DNA of 64,000 nucleotides, taken from Bin18 sp965200355. Lineage in GTDB: Bacteria; Desulfobacterota; Binatia; Bin18. Under the pieces are notes generated by a model. It did not search any database. It had not been told where the DNA came from and was given only the letters and a program-made list of their open reading frames with translations. The stretch lies in the NCBI GenBank assembly GCA_965200355.1, contig OZ241351.1, positions 1,612,001 to 1,676,000 on the forward strand. Reading direction: 5' to 3'. Position 1 is the first letter of the stretch, and every line of letters starts with the position of its first letter. A program made the position numbers and the translations under genes. Of this stretch, positions 26,499-35,622 are shown piece after piece.

Positions 26499-27602
26499 AT
26501 GACGAATACGGCAGATTACCAGGGGATGATTCGGCCGCTGGAAGAAAAAATCCTGCTCTTTTTGCGAACGTTTGAAGACGTGCAGGAGCAGATGCACTTC
26601 GGGAAGATACCCGAGGCACAGGGACGAGTGCGAGACACTATTGGTGACTTTTTTGAAACCGGCCTGTCCGCCGTCACCAGCCTGGAACCGCCCGAAAAAC
26701 TCACCGCCTTTCACGCGGCTTTCGCCGCCGCGCTGACGCATCTCCATAATGCCAGCACGGCTTTTCTGGGCGGAGTCCCTGGACCGAATTTTGGCGGCGC
26801 GTTTGTCAATAGTCGTTTCTCGCTGTGTCGAGGACTGGACCTCTTATACCACCACCGTGCTCAGCTCCCGACGCTCGCCCCATACTGGCTGCTGCCCGAG
26901 GCTGCGTCCCAGCGTGACGCCTTGGAAGCGCGGGCCGACGAGGCGGCGGTGCCAGTTGGGATGCTCCATCAGCCGCAGACCGAGGAACATGCCGAGTACT
27001 CGCTGTACGTCCCGGAATACTACAGCCCGGCTACAGATTGGCCCCTCATCGTCTGCCTGCATGGTGGATATGGTCGGGGCGATGACTATATCTGGACATG
27101 GCTGCGGCCGGCCAAGAGCAGGGGCTATCTGCTGCTGTCGCCAAAGTCCTGCGGGCCGACGTGGTCTGTCCTGCAACCGCGGGTTGACAGCCGGTCTATC
27201 CGGGCCATGTTTGACACTGTGTGTGAGACCTATCGCGTTGACCGTGCGCGGGTCTATCTGTCTGGTCTCTCCGATGGGGGGACCTATACCTATCTGCTGG
27301 GGCTGGAGCAGGCCGAACTCTTTGCCGGCATCGCCCCGATTGCGGGGGAACTGAGCCCCGCCACCGATGGGATGCTGCGACAGAAGCGCGGCCTTGAGGT
27401 GCCAATCCATGTGATTCACGGGGTGCATGACTTCATCTTTCCGGTTGAAGCCGTTCGCTCATCGAATGCGCTGCTCGAACACATCGGCTACAAGCTGAAG
27501 TACACGGAGTTGCCTGACTGGAGCCACGCGTTGACCTACTCCATCAATGAGACGCTGGTGCTGCCGTGGTTTGAAGGTTTGGGGCCAAAAGAACACAGCT
27601 AA
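26499..27602 (+). CDS. Alpha/beta-hydrolase (phospholipase/carboxylesterase or feruloyl esterase-like)
   Basis: The 367-residue protein has an N-terminal helical region (residues 1-150, no signal peptide) and a C-terminal alpha/beta hydrolase core. Visible are the oxyanion loop LIVCLHGGYGRGDD, the nucleophile elbow GLSDGG (Ser in G-x-S-x-G), an acidic VIHGVHDFIFP and a late His in DWSHALTYS. The triad Ser-Asp-His is thus complete. ATG 26499 follows GGAGG closely (AC-G-C spacer); the frame from 26361 overlaps the divergent gene. Immediately downstream is a SnoaL-like gene with 14 nt spacing, probably one operon. The substrate is unknown. Confidence 0.75.
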   Translation: MTNTADYQGMIRPLEEKILLFLRTFEDVQEQMHFGKIPEAQGRVRDTIGDFFETGLSAVTSLEPPEKLTAFHAAFAAALTHLHNASTAFLGGVPGPNFGGAFVNSRFSLCRGLDLLYHHRAQLPTLAPYWLLPEAASQRDALEARADEAAVPVGMLHQPQTEEHAEYSLYVPEYYSPATDWPLIVCLHGGYGRGDDYIWTWLRPAKSRGYLLLSPKSCGPTWSVLQPRVDSRSIRAMFDTVCETYRVDRARVYLSGLSDGGTYTYLLGLEQAELFAGIAPIAGELSPATDGMLRQKRGLEVPIHVIHGVHDFIFPVEAVRSSNALLEHIGYKLKYTELPDWSHALTYSINETLVLPWFEGLGPKEHS

Positions 27603-27616
27603 ATAGGGAGGAAACC

Positions 27617-28102
27617 ATGTCTCAGGATATCGAAGCTCGTTTGCAGGCGTTGGAAGCAAAAATTCAGGATTTGAGTGACCGCGAAGCCATTCGCTCGCTC
27701 CGGTTTCGTTATCACGAGTGTATTAACGAGGGGGAACTGCAAGCTATTCCCGACCTGTTCACTGAGGATGCGCACCTCGATTTCGACTATCTGGGCAAAG
27801 CCAGCGGCCGGGCCGAGCTGACGCAGTTTTTTCAAGGCGTTGAAAGTCTGCTGTCTTTTGTCAAACAATTTATGCACAACCATGCGGTTGAGGTGCGAGG
27901 GGATACGGGCAGGGGCTATGCCTACCTCGAAGCAAAGACCATCTCAAAAGGGGAGGCGTATTTTGTGGCCGCCCGTTATGACGACGAATACGTCAGACAG
28001 AATGGCGAGTGGAAGTTCAAGAAGATGTCGCTGACCCCGTATTTTACCGTTCCCTTCAAAGAAGGCTGGGCGCAGGAGGACCGGCTCAAGATGGGGAGAT
28101 AG
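27617..28102 (+). CDS. SnoaL/NTF2-like small protein
   Basis: The 161-residue product starts with a coiled helix (IEARLQALEAKIQDL) followed by the alpha+beta cone fold pattern of SnoaL_4/NTF2-like proteins, for example REAIRSLRFRYHECIN and LFTEDAHLDFDY. Such proteins are isomerases, dehydratases or ligand binders for small hydrophobic compounds. GGGAGG precedes ATG 27617. Sitting right behind an esterase, it could act on the esterase product. Catalytic residues cannot be assigned with confidence. Confidence 0.75.
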   Translation: MSQDIEARLQALEAKIQDLSDREAIRSLRFRYHECINEGELQAIPDLFTEDAHLDFDYLGKASGRAELTQFFQGVESLLSFVKQFMHNHAVEVRGDTGRGYAYLEAKTISKGEAYFVAARYDDEYVRQNGEWKFKKMSLTPYFTVPFKEGWAQEDRLKMGR

Positions 28103-28125
28103 CGCTCCCGACACACCGGGACCCC

Positions 28126-28149
28126 TCCAGCGGCCTCTCAACCGCTGGA
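28126..28149. terminator. Probable convergent terminator hairpin
   Basis: An 8-bp perfect stem (TCCAGCGG with CCGCTGGA) and an 8-nt loop sits between the convergent SnoaL-like and GST genes and overlaps the GST stop codon. On the plus strand it is followed by a moderately T-rich tract (CTCCTCCTCTTTT). Confidence 0.5.
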
Positions 28150-28950
28150 CTCCTCCTCTTTTAAGTAGCGGTCGTCCTGGCCGGCGTAACGAATGCCGTG
28201 GTTGTGGCCGCTGTAGACCTCCGTTCCCTTTAATACCGCGGTTTTCCGCGTAAACTCGAATCTCACCCCGTCATTCAGGATTTTGCCAACGTTCTCATAC
28301 TGCCAGGCGCTGACCGTCTTTGCGTGTGGACGGGCGGCCATGGTCTCAAACCAGGCCCTGACCTTCGGGTGCTTCTTCCACACCCCAGCCGGAATGATCT
28401 TTCCGGCGTCATGAGAAACGAGGTCTTGGTGAGCGGTCAGGTCCGCATAGCTGATCTCAGCGCCGCACAGATACTCCCGGTCTTTGAGCCAATAGGTCTC
28501 AAGCAGATCAAGCGACTCGTACAGAAGATAACGTCCCTTCTTTATCTCCGCGGAAAAGTCCTTATCATAGCCGTAAATCATGGGGGCGAAGATCGTCCAG
28601 TGGAACGCCCCGCCGCCGAGGCGGAGCGTGTAGGCATACCATTGCAGAAACTGCTGAATATGTCCTTTCTGCTGCGGGTCGCGCCCGAACCAGTGGGCGG
28701 GACATTGAAACTTCTCGTTCAAGTAGAACGCAATGGCCGCGCTCTCCCAGATCACGAAGTCCCCATCCACGAGAATCGGCACCTGCCCAGTTGGGTTGTA
28801 CTTTGTCCTGAACTCCGGTCGCTCGTTGATATCGGTGGTGATATCGACATGCTCCGCTTCAAAGGGAATATCGTTCTCCAGCATGAATTGATGCGCCGCG
28901 CGGCACGGCTGTGAAGCGGGGTGGTGAAGATACCGTAAGGGAGTGGTCAT
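28138..28950 (-). CDS. Glutathione S-transferase family protein
   Basis: The 270-residue protein has an N-terminal thioredoxin-like GST domain (residues 4-85) with SQPCRAAHQFM at the active-site position, the cis-proline VPILVDGD and ESAAIAFYL glutathione-binding segment, then an all-helical C-terminal domain (about 95-220). The SQPCR start resembles theta-type enzymes that use Ser or Cys chemistry. It would conjugate or dehalogenate electrophiles in the cytoplasm, fitting the surrounding oxidoreductases. An upstream GAGGAG supports ATG 28950. Confidence 0.85.
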   Translation of the reverse strand: MTTPLRYLHHPASQPCRAAHQFMLENDIPFEAEHVDITTDINERPEFRTKYNPTGQVPILVDGDFVIWESAAIAFYLNEKFQCPAHWFGRDPQQKGHIQQFLQWYAYTLRLGGGAFHWTIFAPMIYGYDKDFSAEIKKGRYLLYESLDLLETYWLKDREYLCGAEISYADLTAHQDLVSHDAGKIIPAGVWKKHPKVRAWFETMAARPHAKTVSAWQYENVGKILNDGVRFEFTRKTAVLKGTEVYSGHNHGIRYAGQDDRYLKEEESSG

Positions 28951-29102
28951 CTTAAGCTCCTCTATCCTTGTGTGTGTATTGATTCGCTTGCCCTCTTGCG
29001 AGGCATTGTTGACTTGTGGAACGGCTTGTCAAGAGGTACATCTAGCCTGAGTGCATTTGCACGAGAACTTATATTTCTTCGAGATGAGGAGGGTGAATGG
29101 CA

Positions 29103-30194
29103 ATGACGCTGTACTCAGATGCTCACTACCCTGTTTCCCCGACGCTTGAAACCTTACACGGCGACGAACTTCAGTCCTATGCGCGTAGCGGCACGTGGGG
29201 CACGGCAGCCCAAAGAACTGCCATTGCCGCCACGGCACGGAGGGCGCAATGCGAACAGGGCTTACAAGAGTCCGTCGGCGATGAAAAGCTGGCTGCACAG
29301 GCCACATTCCCTGACGCGGCGATACGACTGGCGCGTGCGGTGGCGGTTGATTCAGAGCATATCGACCGCAAGTTTTGCCAGGACATACAGGCCCAGGGGG
29401 TGAGCGAGGGCGCGTATGTTGAAATCGTTGCGCTGGTGGCGCGCCTGTCCAATCTTGATGTTTTTGCCCGCGGCCTCGGCATCCCGCCCCGAAAATTACT
29501 GGAGCCCGCCGACGCGACGCTCCCCTCTTTTGAGCGTCCCAGTGAAGCCGTTGATGAGGGATTCTTTACCGCGAGTGTCCCTAGCGCTCCCAAAGGTGGC
29601 CTATTAGCTGAGTCGTTATACGGACAAAGTCCGGCGGGGAATATCTTACGCGCGGTCAGCCTCGTGCCAGATGAAGCCCGGCGGGTGATGACGCTGGTCC
29701 GTCAGCAGTATTTCAGTGCCGAGCATTTGCTCAACTTTGATGCTCCATCAGACCACGCCCTCTCGCGAGCGCAGATAGAACTGATTGCCACCAAGGTTTC
29801 GGCGCATAACCAGTGTTTCTACTGAACCACGTGGCATACCTATCTGCTCCGGGAGAGTGGAAAAGCGACCAATTGCACCTACGAGTTAGCCGGCGCGCTC
29901 GATGCTCGTATTGACAGCGGTGTGGAATACGGGGACGCACTCGTGCGATTCGCTGAGGTGTTGATGAACCCCGAGCCCACGGAACTGGCGGCCGCTCGTG
30001 AGGCCGTGGCCGAGCGATTAGGGCCGGCGGCGGTCACGTCGGCGGCGGTCATCGGTGCCAACTTCAGTATGCTGGACCGGGTCGCCAATGCGATGGGCAT
30101 CAGCGTCGATTCGATGATCGTGGAACCCACCGCAGATTTTCGAGAAGTGCTGGGGATCAACACCTTCCCCTCTGCGGCGCATACGCTCGGATAA
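29103..30194 (+). CDS. AhpD-like peroxidase-family protein, probable selenoprotein with CxxU motif (in-frame TGA at 29823-29825)
   Basis: Two halves of one AhpD/carboxymuconolactone-decarboxylase protein stay in the same frame across a single TGA. The TGA sits where AhpD needs its second active-site cysteine: Glu226, then 11 residues, Cys238, Phe-Tyr, TGA(241), Thr-Thr-Trp, His245. This fits the AhpD motif E-x11-C-x2-C-x3-H exactly, with selenocysteine in the second, peroxide-reactive position. The 122 codons after the TGA stay open and encode a normal family C-terminus; the N-terminal half resembles the C-terminal half, indicating a duplicated domain. A CGG-loop hairpin follows the TGA by about 24 nt. 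I start at ATG 29103 (GAGGAGGG, 9 nt), with ATG 29097 possible. A recent nonsense mutation is the alternative reading. Confidence 0.78.
29826..29860 (+). promoter_or_regulatory. Candidate bacterial SECIS hairpin downstream of UGA 29823
   Basis: CTC and GAG pair around a CGG loop at 29850-29852, and CCAC (29827-29830) can pair with GTGG (29857-29860). The apical loop lies about 24 nt after the UGA and contains guanines, within the distance range accepted for bacterial selenocysteine insertion elements. The stem is short, so the structure alone is weak. Confidence 0.45.
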
Positions 30195-30333
30195 GAAAAC
30201 AGCCTGATACGACAGGAAAACTGAACGAACCTTCATTCGGCAACCGTCAGCAACAGACGCAAGAAAAAATAAAATTGGCTTTGAATAATTCTTTCGCTTC
30301 TGCTAGGCCGTCCACATAGAGAGGGGGGGGAGC

Positions 30334-31362
30334 ATGAAATTTGGTCTGCTCATGCCGTTCTGGAATCCGACCCGCTGGGAGCGGCCTTTTCCTGAACTGT
30401 ATCAGAACCTGTTGGAGCAAATCGTCAGAGTCGAGGAACTTGGCTACGACCACATCTGGCTGACCGAGCACCACTTCGACGCTGATGGCTGGTCGCCGGC
30501 GCTCTTGCCCCTTGCTGCCGGTATTGCCACCCGCACGACACGCATCCGAATCGGGACGTTCATTCTCATCCTGCCCTTTCAACACGCCTTACGGGTGGCC
30601 GAGGACTCCATCACTGTGGATATTCTGTCCAATGGGCGCTTTGATCTTGGGGTGGGCAAAGGCTATCGCAAGAAAGAATTTACGGCCTTCGGCTTTCCCC
30701 GTGAGCAACGTGAGGCGCGTTTGGAAGAAGACTTGGCCGTTATTCAGGGACTCTGGACCCACGACCCCTTCTCTTTTGACGGAGACTATTATCATCTCAA
30801 AGACGTGCGTCTCACTCCACGCCCCGTCCAGCAACCCCATCCACCGATTTGGATCGGTGCCCGTGGCAAGAGGGCGGTTCAGCGGGCGGCACGGATGGGG
30901 TTTCACCTGATGGGTACGGGGGAAGTTGCCCAGCAGCGGGCCTACGATGATGAGTTGGAACGCTGTGGCCGGAATCCGAAAGATTATCACTTGGCCCAAC
31001 TGCGCTGGGTCTATGTGGCGGAGAGTCGGGACCAAGCCTGGGACCTCGTTGGTGAGCATATGCACTATCTCTTCTCTTCCGCTTTTCCGTTGCTCAAAGA
31101 AGCCGGCGACCTGCGGGCCGACCGCGCCATGGGGCAGGTACCCAGCGTTGAGGAACTGCGCACTATTGATCCCACTATTCCGGGCGGGATGCCCATTGTG
31201 GGCACCCCGGACGATTGCATTCGGGCCTTGCAACGCTACCAGGATGAAACGCGGGTGACCCATTTGGCCATGGGGGTGCATCTGCCAGGACTCGCACTGG
31301 ATAAGGTGACATCATGCCTTGAATTATTTGCGCGGGAAGTCATGCCGCATTTTGCGCATTGA
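30334..31362 (+). CDS. LLM-class flavin-dependent oxidoreductase
   Basis: This 342-residue single-domain luciferase-like enzyme begins MKFGLLMPFWNP and shows VEELGYDHIWLTEHHF (residues about 33-48), LRVAEDSITVDILSNGRFDLGVGKGYR and QQPHPPIWIGARG, all standard for the class. The EHHF motif and the length match F420- or FMN-dependent alkane/aromatic monooxygenase-like members. A long GAGAGGGGGGG tract precedes ATG 30334. It lies upstream of a deacylase-like gene (31533) and amidohydrolase (33458) on the same strand, with 170 and 180 nt gaps, suggesting joint use rather than one tight operon. Substrate unknown. Confidence 0.84.
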   Translation: MKFGLLMPFWNPTRWERPFPELYQNLLEQIVRVEELGYDHIWLTEHHFDADGWSPALLPLAAGIATRTTRIRIGTFILILPFQHALRVAEDSITVDILSNGRFDLGVGKGYRKKEFTAFGFPREQREARLEEDLAVIQGLWTHDPFSFDGDYYHLKDVRLTPRPVQQPHPPIWIGARGKRAVQRAARMGFHLMGTGEVAQQRAYDDELERCGRNPKDYHLAQLRWVYVAESRDQAWDLVGEHMHYLFSSAFPLLKEAGDLRADRAMGQVPSVEELRTIDPTIPGGMPIVGTPDDCIRALQRYQDETRVTHLAMGVHLPGLALDKVTSCLELFAREVMPHFAH

Positions 31363-31532
31363 GGAGACGAGAAGAACGCGAAGGACCCTGGGGTGAAGGG
31401 GAGAGAGCGATGGCAAACACTGGCCACGGCAGAGCCCCTCCGGGCAGCGCTCTGATTTTTTTCGGCCTGAAGGTTGACAGCAGATTTCTCCAAGAGTAAT
31501 GAGACGGTAAAGCATCAGTAAAGGAGGGGAGT

Positions 31533-33275
31533 ATGCCACAATTTGATACTGTGATTAAGAACGGCACGATCGTCGACGGAACGAAGGTGCCGCGTTACCA
31601 GGCCGACCTTGGTATCAAGGACGGGAAGGTTGCTGAGATTGGGAAAATCAGCAGCAGCGACGCCAAGAAGGAGCTTGATGCCAGTGGGCAGATTGTTGCT
31701 CCAGGCTTCATTGACCTGCACACGCACTATGACGCCCAGCTGCACTGGGACCCATACTGCACGATTGGCAGTTGGCATGGTGTGACCACCGTCACCATAG
31801 GGAACTGCGGGTTTGGTTTTGCCCCGTTGCGAGCAGAAGATGCCGACCGAGCCATGCTGGCCTTGTCCCGTACCGAAGCGATTCCACTGGAGCCCATGCG
31901 GGTGTCGATGAAGGTGGACTGGGAAACCTTTCCCCAATACATGGACCGTCTGTCCCGTATGCCCTTGGGCGTCAATGTTTCCCATCTCTTTCCACTCGCC
32001 CCGGCCGTGGCGTATGTGATGGGCGGCTTCGATGATGCCAAAAAACGTTTCCCCAATAAAGAAGAGATGGAGACCATCACCGGCTTGTACAAGGAAGCCG
32101 TGCAGGCTGGGGCCGCGGGCTGGTCTGCCCAACGTCTGGTGCCCGAGAGCCGGGTGTCTGTGCAGCGCGACTATGATGGCACGCCGATGATCACCGACAT
32201 CCTGCCGGACGAGTTCTATATGGAAATGGCGAAGGCCATGAACGAAGTGGGCCAAGGCTGTATCCAATTTACCCAGTCCGGGGCCAGCGAGAGCACGTTT
32301 GGGGTTGATGACGATTTCAAATTCCTGGAAGAGATGACCAAAACCGCGGGGCAGCCGCTGCTGTACAACGCCATGTTAATCAGCGATAAGCATCCTGAGT
32401 CCCACCGGGCGCAGTTGAATTGGGTCAATGCGGCAAACGAACGCGGCGCTCGTGTGTTCGGCCAGGGCGTCACCGCTCGGGCTCCGGTGCGGATGACCCT
32501 GGAAGACTGGAACCTGTTTGATGGCATTCCGGCCTGGAAGGAAGCGACGCTCGGAACGGTCGAAGAGCGGAAAGCCAAACTGTCGAAGCCTGAACTGCGC
32601 AAGGAAATGCGTGAAGACTACGACGGTGGCGGCATGGAAACCATGAATATCGTCTTTGGTGAGTTCGACAAGTTTATTGCGCGTAAGGTGCGCAATCCTG
32701 AACTCAAACTCCAATACGAGGGCATGTCCGTAGAGCAGATTGCCGAGAAGGAGGGCAAGCACGTCATCGACGCCATGCTTGCCCTGTCCGTGGCTGATGA
32801 TCTGCGCACCGAGTGGGCCGGCCCCGTGGCCAATGCCAACATCGACGGCTACAAGGAGCTGATGGGCTCGCCCTATACGCTGCCGGGCGTGTCGGATGGT
32901 GGGGCGCACGTGAAGTTCATTACGCCGGCCATCTATCCGACCGAAGTCCTGTCCTGGCTGGTCCGCGAGCAGGGGGTCATGAGCCTGGAAGAAGCCCACT
33001 TCCGCCTGAGCGGGATCATGGCTTGGGCTGCCGGCATTAAGGACCGTGGGACGCTGCGTCACGGTCAAGCAGCCGACATCGTGGTCTACGATATCAACAC
33101 CGTGAACGCCTTGCCGGGCGAGATCGCTCACGACCTGCCAGCCAACGAGTGGCGGCGAGTCCAGAAAGCCGAAGGCTATAAGCATATTCTGGTGAATGGT
33201 GAAGAGACCTTCCAGAATGGTGAATGCACCGGCAATACCTCGGGCGCACTGCTCCGGAACGGCGTGGCCCGCTAG
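31533..33275 (+). CDS. N-acyl-D-amino-acid deacylase-like amidohydrolase (paralogue)
   Basis: The 580-residue metal hydrolase is a clear paralogue of the gene at 21745: same N-terminal beta-sandwich strand (VIKNGTIVDG), HxH in FIDLHTHYDAQ, WHGVTTVTIGNCGFGFAP, a QRDYDGTPM block, and SDGGAH near the C-terminus. The TIM-barrel metal site looks complete. AAAGGAGGGG ends 4 nt before ATG 31533. A strong terminator follows at 33315. The two copies differ in the middle third, so they may serve different acylated substrates. Confidence 0.84.
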   Translation: MPQFDTVIKNGTIVDGTKVPRYQADLGIKDGKVAEIGKISSSDAKKELDASGQIVAPGFIDLHTHYDAQLHWDPYCTIGSWHGVTTVTIGNCGFGFAPLRAEDADRAMLALSRTEAIPLEPMRVSMKVDWETFPQYMDRLSRMPLGVNVSHLFPLAPAVAYVMGGFDDAKKRFPNKEEMETITGLYKEAVQAGAAGWSAQRLVPESRVSVQRDYDGTPMITDILPDEFYMEMAKAMNEVGQGCIQFTQSGASESTFGVDDDFKFLEEMTKTAGQPLLYNAMLISDKHPESHRAQLNWVNAANERGARVFGQGVTARAPVRMTLEDWNLFDGIPAWKEATLGTVEERKAKLSKPELRKEMREDYDGGGMETMNIVFGEFDKFIARKVRNPELKLQYEGMSVEQIAEKEGKHVIDAMLALSVADDLRTEWAGPVANANIDGYKELMGSPYTLPGVSDGGAHVKFITPAIYPTEVLSWLVREQGVMSLEEAHFRLSGIMAWAAGIKDRGTLRHGQAADIVVYDINTVNALPGEIAHDLPANEWRRVQKAEGYKHILVNGEETFQNGECTGNTSGALLRNGVAR

Positions 33276-33314
33276 GTCACGCGCTGGGTCCCTCTTACGA
33301 ATCGCCATGAACAG

Positions 33315-33349
33315 ACGGGGAGTCGGAGAGCAATGCTCCGACTCCCCGT
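33315..33349 (+). terminator. Intrinsic terminator after the second deacylase gene
   Basis: A 14-bp perfect stem (ACGGGGAGTCGGAG with its complement) closes a 7-nt loop and is followed by TTCTTT. It separates the deacylase gene from the amidohydrolase at 33458. Confidence 0.85.
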
Positions 33350-33457
33350 TTCTTTGGCGGCAGGATTGAAACACCCGGTAGAACGTTTTGCCAAATATAT
33401 GAGGCCACACGTATAGTGAGTAACGAGTCTTTACTATCCAGAAAGGAGGGGTTTGAG

Positions 33458-34579
33458 ATGGAGATACGCACAAGCGGGTATGTCTCTGCGGACGGCCATG
33501 TGGTTGAGCCCGCAGATTTGTGGACCACCCGGATGGACAAACGCTTTCGTGACCGCGCTCCGCGGGTCGAAGCACGCGAGGATGCTGACTACTACATTAT
33601 TGATGGGCTGACGCCCTTTCCGGTCGGGCTCGAAGGTGCGACCATGGAAGACAAGCTCGCCGGGACTATTGAGACCATGGCCAGTCGGCATGCGGATACA
33701 CGCCCAGGGGCCTGGGACCCACAACTCCGACTGCGTGACCAGGACTTGGACCACGTCCAGGCCGAGGTGATTTACGCCGGCGCGTTTGGGCTCCAATTCT
33801 TTACGCTGCAAGATGCCGAATACCAGCGCGCAGCCATGCGGGTCTATAACGACTGGCTGAGTGAATTCTGTGCCGTTGCGCCAGAGCGACTGCTGGGGGC
33901 GGGCTTACTGCCCGTGCGCGGCCCGCTCGAATGGGCGTGCGAGGAAGCCGAGCGGTGCGCCAAGCAGGGCCTGCGGACCTTCACGATTCCCGCCGATGTG
34001 CCAGATCGTTCGTATGCGACATCGGACTATGAGCGTCTGTGGAGCACGCTCGAAGATATCGGGCTGCCGGTTGCCACCCATTCCGGCACGGGAACGGCCG
34101 AAGAGTTTTATTCCAAATACAAACGGATGGGCACGGGCATGGCCGTGGTTGAAATGAAGATGTTCCAGCCCATGCGGGGTTTAGTCGATCTGCTCTGGAG
34201 TGCGGTCCCACAGCGCCATCCCACGCTGCGCTTTGTCATTGCCGAGGGTGGCGTCGGCTGGATCGCCTCGCTGCTCAGCTTTATGGATCACTGGTGGAAC
34301 GACCACCGGCGCTGGATGGAGCCGAAGCTGGAGGAATCTCCGAGTACGTATTTCAAACGTCAATTCTGGGCCACCTTTGAGGATGATCGGGCTGGCATTC
34401 AGACCCGCGACCTCCTTGGTGTGGATCGATTGATGTGGGGCGCAGACTATCCGCACACGGAGGGGACATTCCCGCGTTCGGTCGAACAGATCGCCAAAGA
34501 CTTTGCCGGGGTGCCAGAGGACGAGGTTTACCAGATGGTGGCCGGGAATGCGGCTCAGTTGTACGGCCTTGATCCATAG
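33458..34579 (+). CDS. Amidohydrolase-2 family metal-dependent hydrolase (paralogue)
   Basis: The 373-residue protein shares the layout of the enzyme at 13218: N-terminal SADGHVVEPADLW (Asp-x-His), a mid-barrel ATHSGTG histidine, FVIAEGGVGW, and C-terminal LMWGADYPHTEGTFP. These are the metal ligands and catalytic Asp of amidohydrolase-2 enzymes. ATG 33458 follows AAAGGAGGGG with 7 nt spacing; the open frame from 33416 is longer but would include the ribosome site. Its terminator-separated position after a deacylase and an LLM gene suggests a shared catabolic theme. Confidence 0.82.
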   Translation: MEIRTSGYVSADGHVVEPADLWTTRMDKRFRDRAPRVEAREDADYYIIDGLTPFPVGLEGATMEDKLAGTIETMASRHADTRPGAWDPQLRLRDQDLDHVQAEVIYAGAFGLQFFTLQDAEYQRAAMRVYNDWLSEFCAVAPERLLGAGLLPVRGPLEWACEEAERCAKQGLRTFTIPADVPDRSYATSDYERLWSTLEDIGLPVATHSGTGTAEEFYSKYKRMGTGMAVVEMKMFQPMRGLVDLLWSAVPQRHPTLRFVIAEGGVGWIASLLSFMDHWWNDHRRWMEPKLEESPSTYFKRQFWATFEDDRAGIQTRDLLGVDRLMWGADYPHTEGTFPRSVEQIAKDFAGVPEDEVYQMVAGNAAQLYGLDP

Positions 34580-34605
34580 AGACAGACGCACTTGCGCGCC
34601 ATACA

Positions 34606-35622
34606 ATGAACACAGGTCCTCTCTTTTCTTTTGACCGTCCCTGCCTGTGGCTGCTCCTTGGGATGCTCTTTGGTGGAGGTTGGGTCGGATGCGGCTCTGG
34701 AACGGCGCTGACTGATAGCTGGCTGACGGAACTCTCACGTTGGGTCTCGCGCCCCCCCAAAGTCCATCCCGTTGGGGTTGGCTATATTCCCGGCTTGACG
34801 CGCCGGCGGCCGCCCCTGCTCCCACCGCTGTATATGCTGGTCTTACGACCGCTTGACCGTCGCCCGGCTCTCCACATCCACGAAACCCGCCAGAAAATCA
34901 TTCCGTTGCCTGACGACCGAGACGCGCTCATTGGATTCTCCGGTCTGAATTTTGAGGAGGGGCAGGTAACCATTGCCCCTGCCGGCAGCGTCCCCGACCT
35001 CGGAACATTGCGGCATATGGACGCGTGGATGCCCCATCTCCCGGATATCCCCAAGACGTTTTTTACCCTCGCCCGACTTCCCGAGAGCGTGCAATACGCC
35101 CTGACTTTGCACTTTCGTGAGGCGGGTATTGAAACGGAAATGCTGCCGTTTCCATTTCCAGAGCCGCTGTCGGCCACAAATCAGCGGGCGACGTATGCCC
35201 TGGGCTGTACGATAGACGAGTTCTCGCTGTTCAGCCTGCGCCGCTACCAACAGGTCCGGGTCGGGTCCCGCCGGCTCGCCGTGCCGGTCCGCGGACCCAC
35301 CCGGGCTGCGGTCTCGCTCAGACTCTCGCTGTATCAACTGCCGTCCGGGCGGGTCGTGTGGCAAGAACGAGTCTGGGACGTGATCCACGACCCCCCGCGA
35401 GGAGGCACCCAACATCGCTATCATACGGCTGACGACACGCTCACCCTGGCGCTCAGCCGGACTGTTGGGCGTCTCCTGTCGATCCCGAAATTTCAGGCCG
35501 CCCTCCGCCGGCCTCATTCAGATGCGGCTCCCGCGCAGGAGTCAGCCGGGTTACGGTTCAGCCGCCCGCAGTCGAGCGAGCTGCTGACGGACCTCTTCGA
35601 CAAAAGGCGCTCGGGGGTCTAA
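34606..35622 (+). CDS. Putative exported lipoprotein of unknown function
   Basis: I do not recognise a specific family. The 338-residue product starts with a hydrophobic segment ending GGGWVGCGSG, resembling a lipobox with an atypical residue at -3, so it may be lipid-anchored. The body is rich in beta-strand patterns, with YALGCTIDEFSLF and a late FQAALRRP, reminiscent of the auxiliary lipoproteins of ABC or Mla-type transport, but this is only a resemblance. The last 72 nt overlap, tail to tail, an AMIN-TPR gene on the other strand. It starts 26 nt after the amidohydrolase. Confidence 0.5.
   Translation: MNTGPLFSFDRPCLWLLLGMLFGGGWVGCGSGTALTDSWLTELSRWVSRPPKVHPVGVGYIPGLTRRRPPLLPPLYMLVLRPLDRRPALHIHETRQKIIPLPDDRDALIGFSGLNFEEGQVTIAPAGSVPDLGTLRHMDAWMPHLPDIPKTFFTLARLPESVQYALTLHFREAGIETEMLPFPFPEPLSATNQRATYALGCTIDEFSLFSLRRYQQVRVGSRRLAVPVRGPTRAAVSLRLSLYQLPSGRVVWQERVWDVIHDPPRGGTQHRYHTADDTLTLALSRTVGRLLSIPKFQAALRRPHSDAAPAQESAGLRFSRPQSSELLTDLFDKRRSGV

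Noticed and set aside
29823..29825. TGA read as a pseudogene stop splitting the AhpD-like gene
   Set aside because: The frame stays open for 122 codons after it and the TGA falls exactly at an active-site cysteine; selenocysteine explains both. Mutation remains possible and is stated as an alternative.
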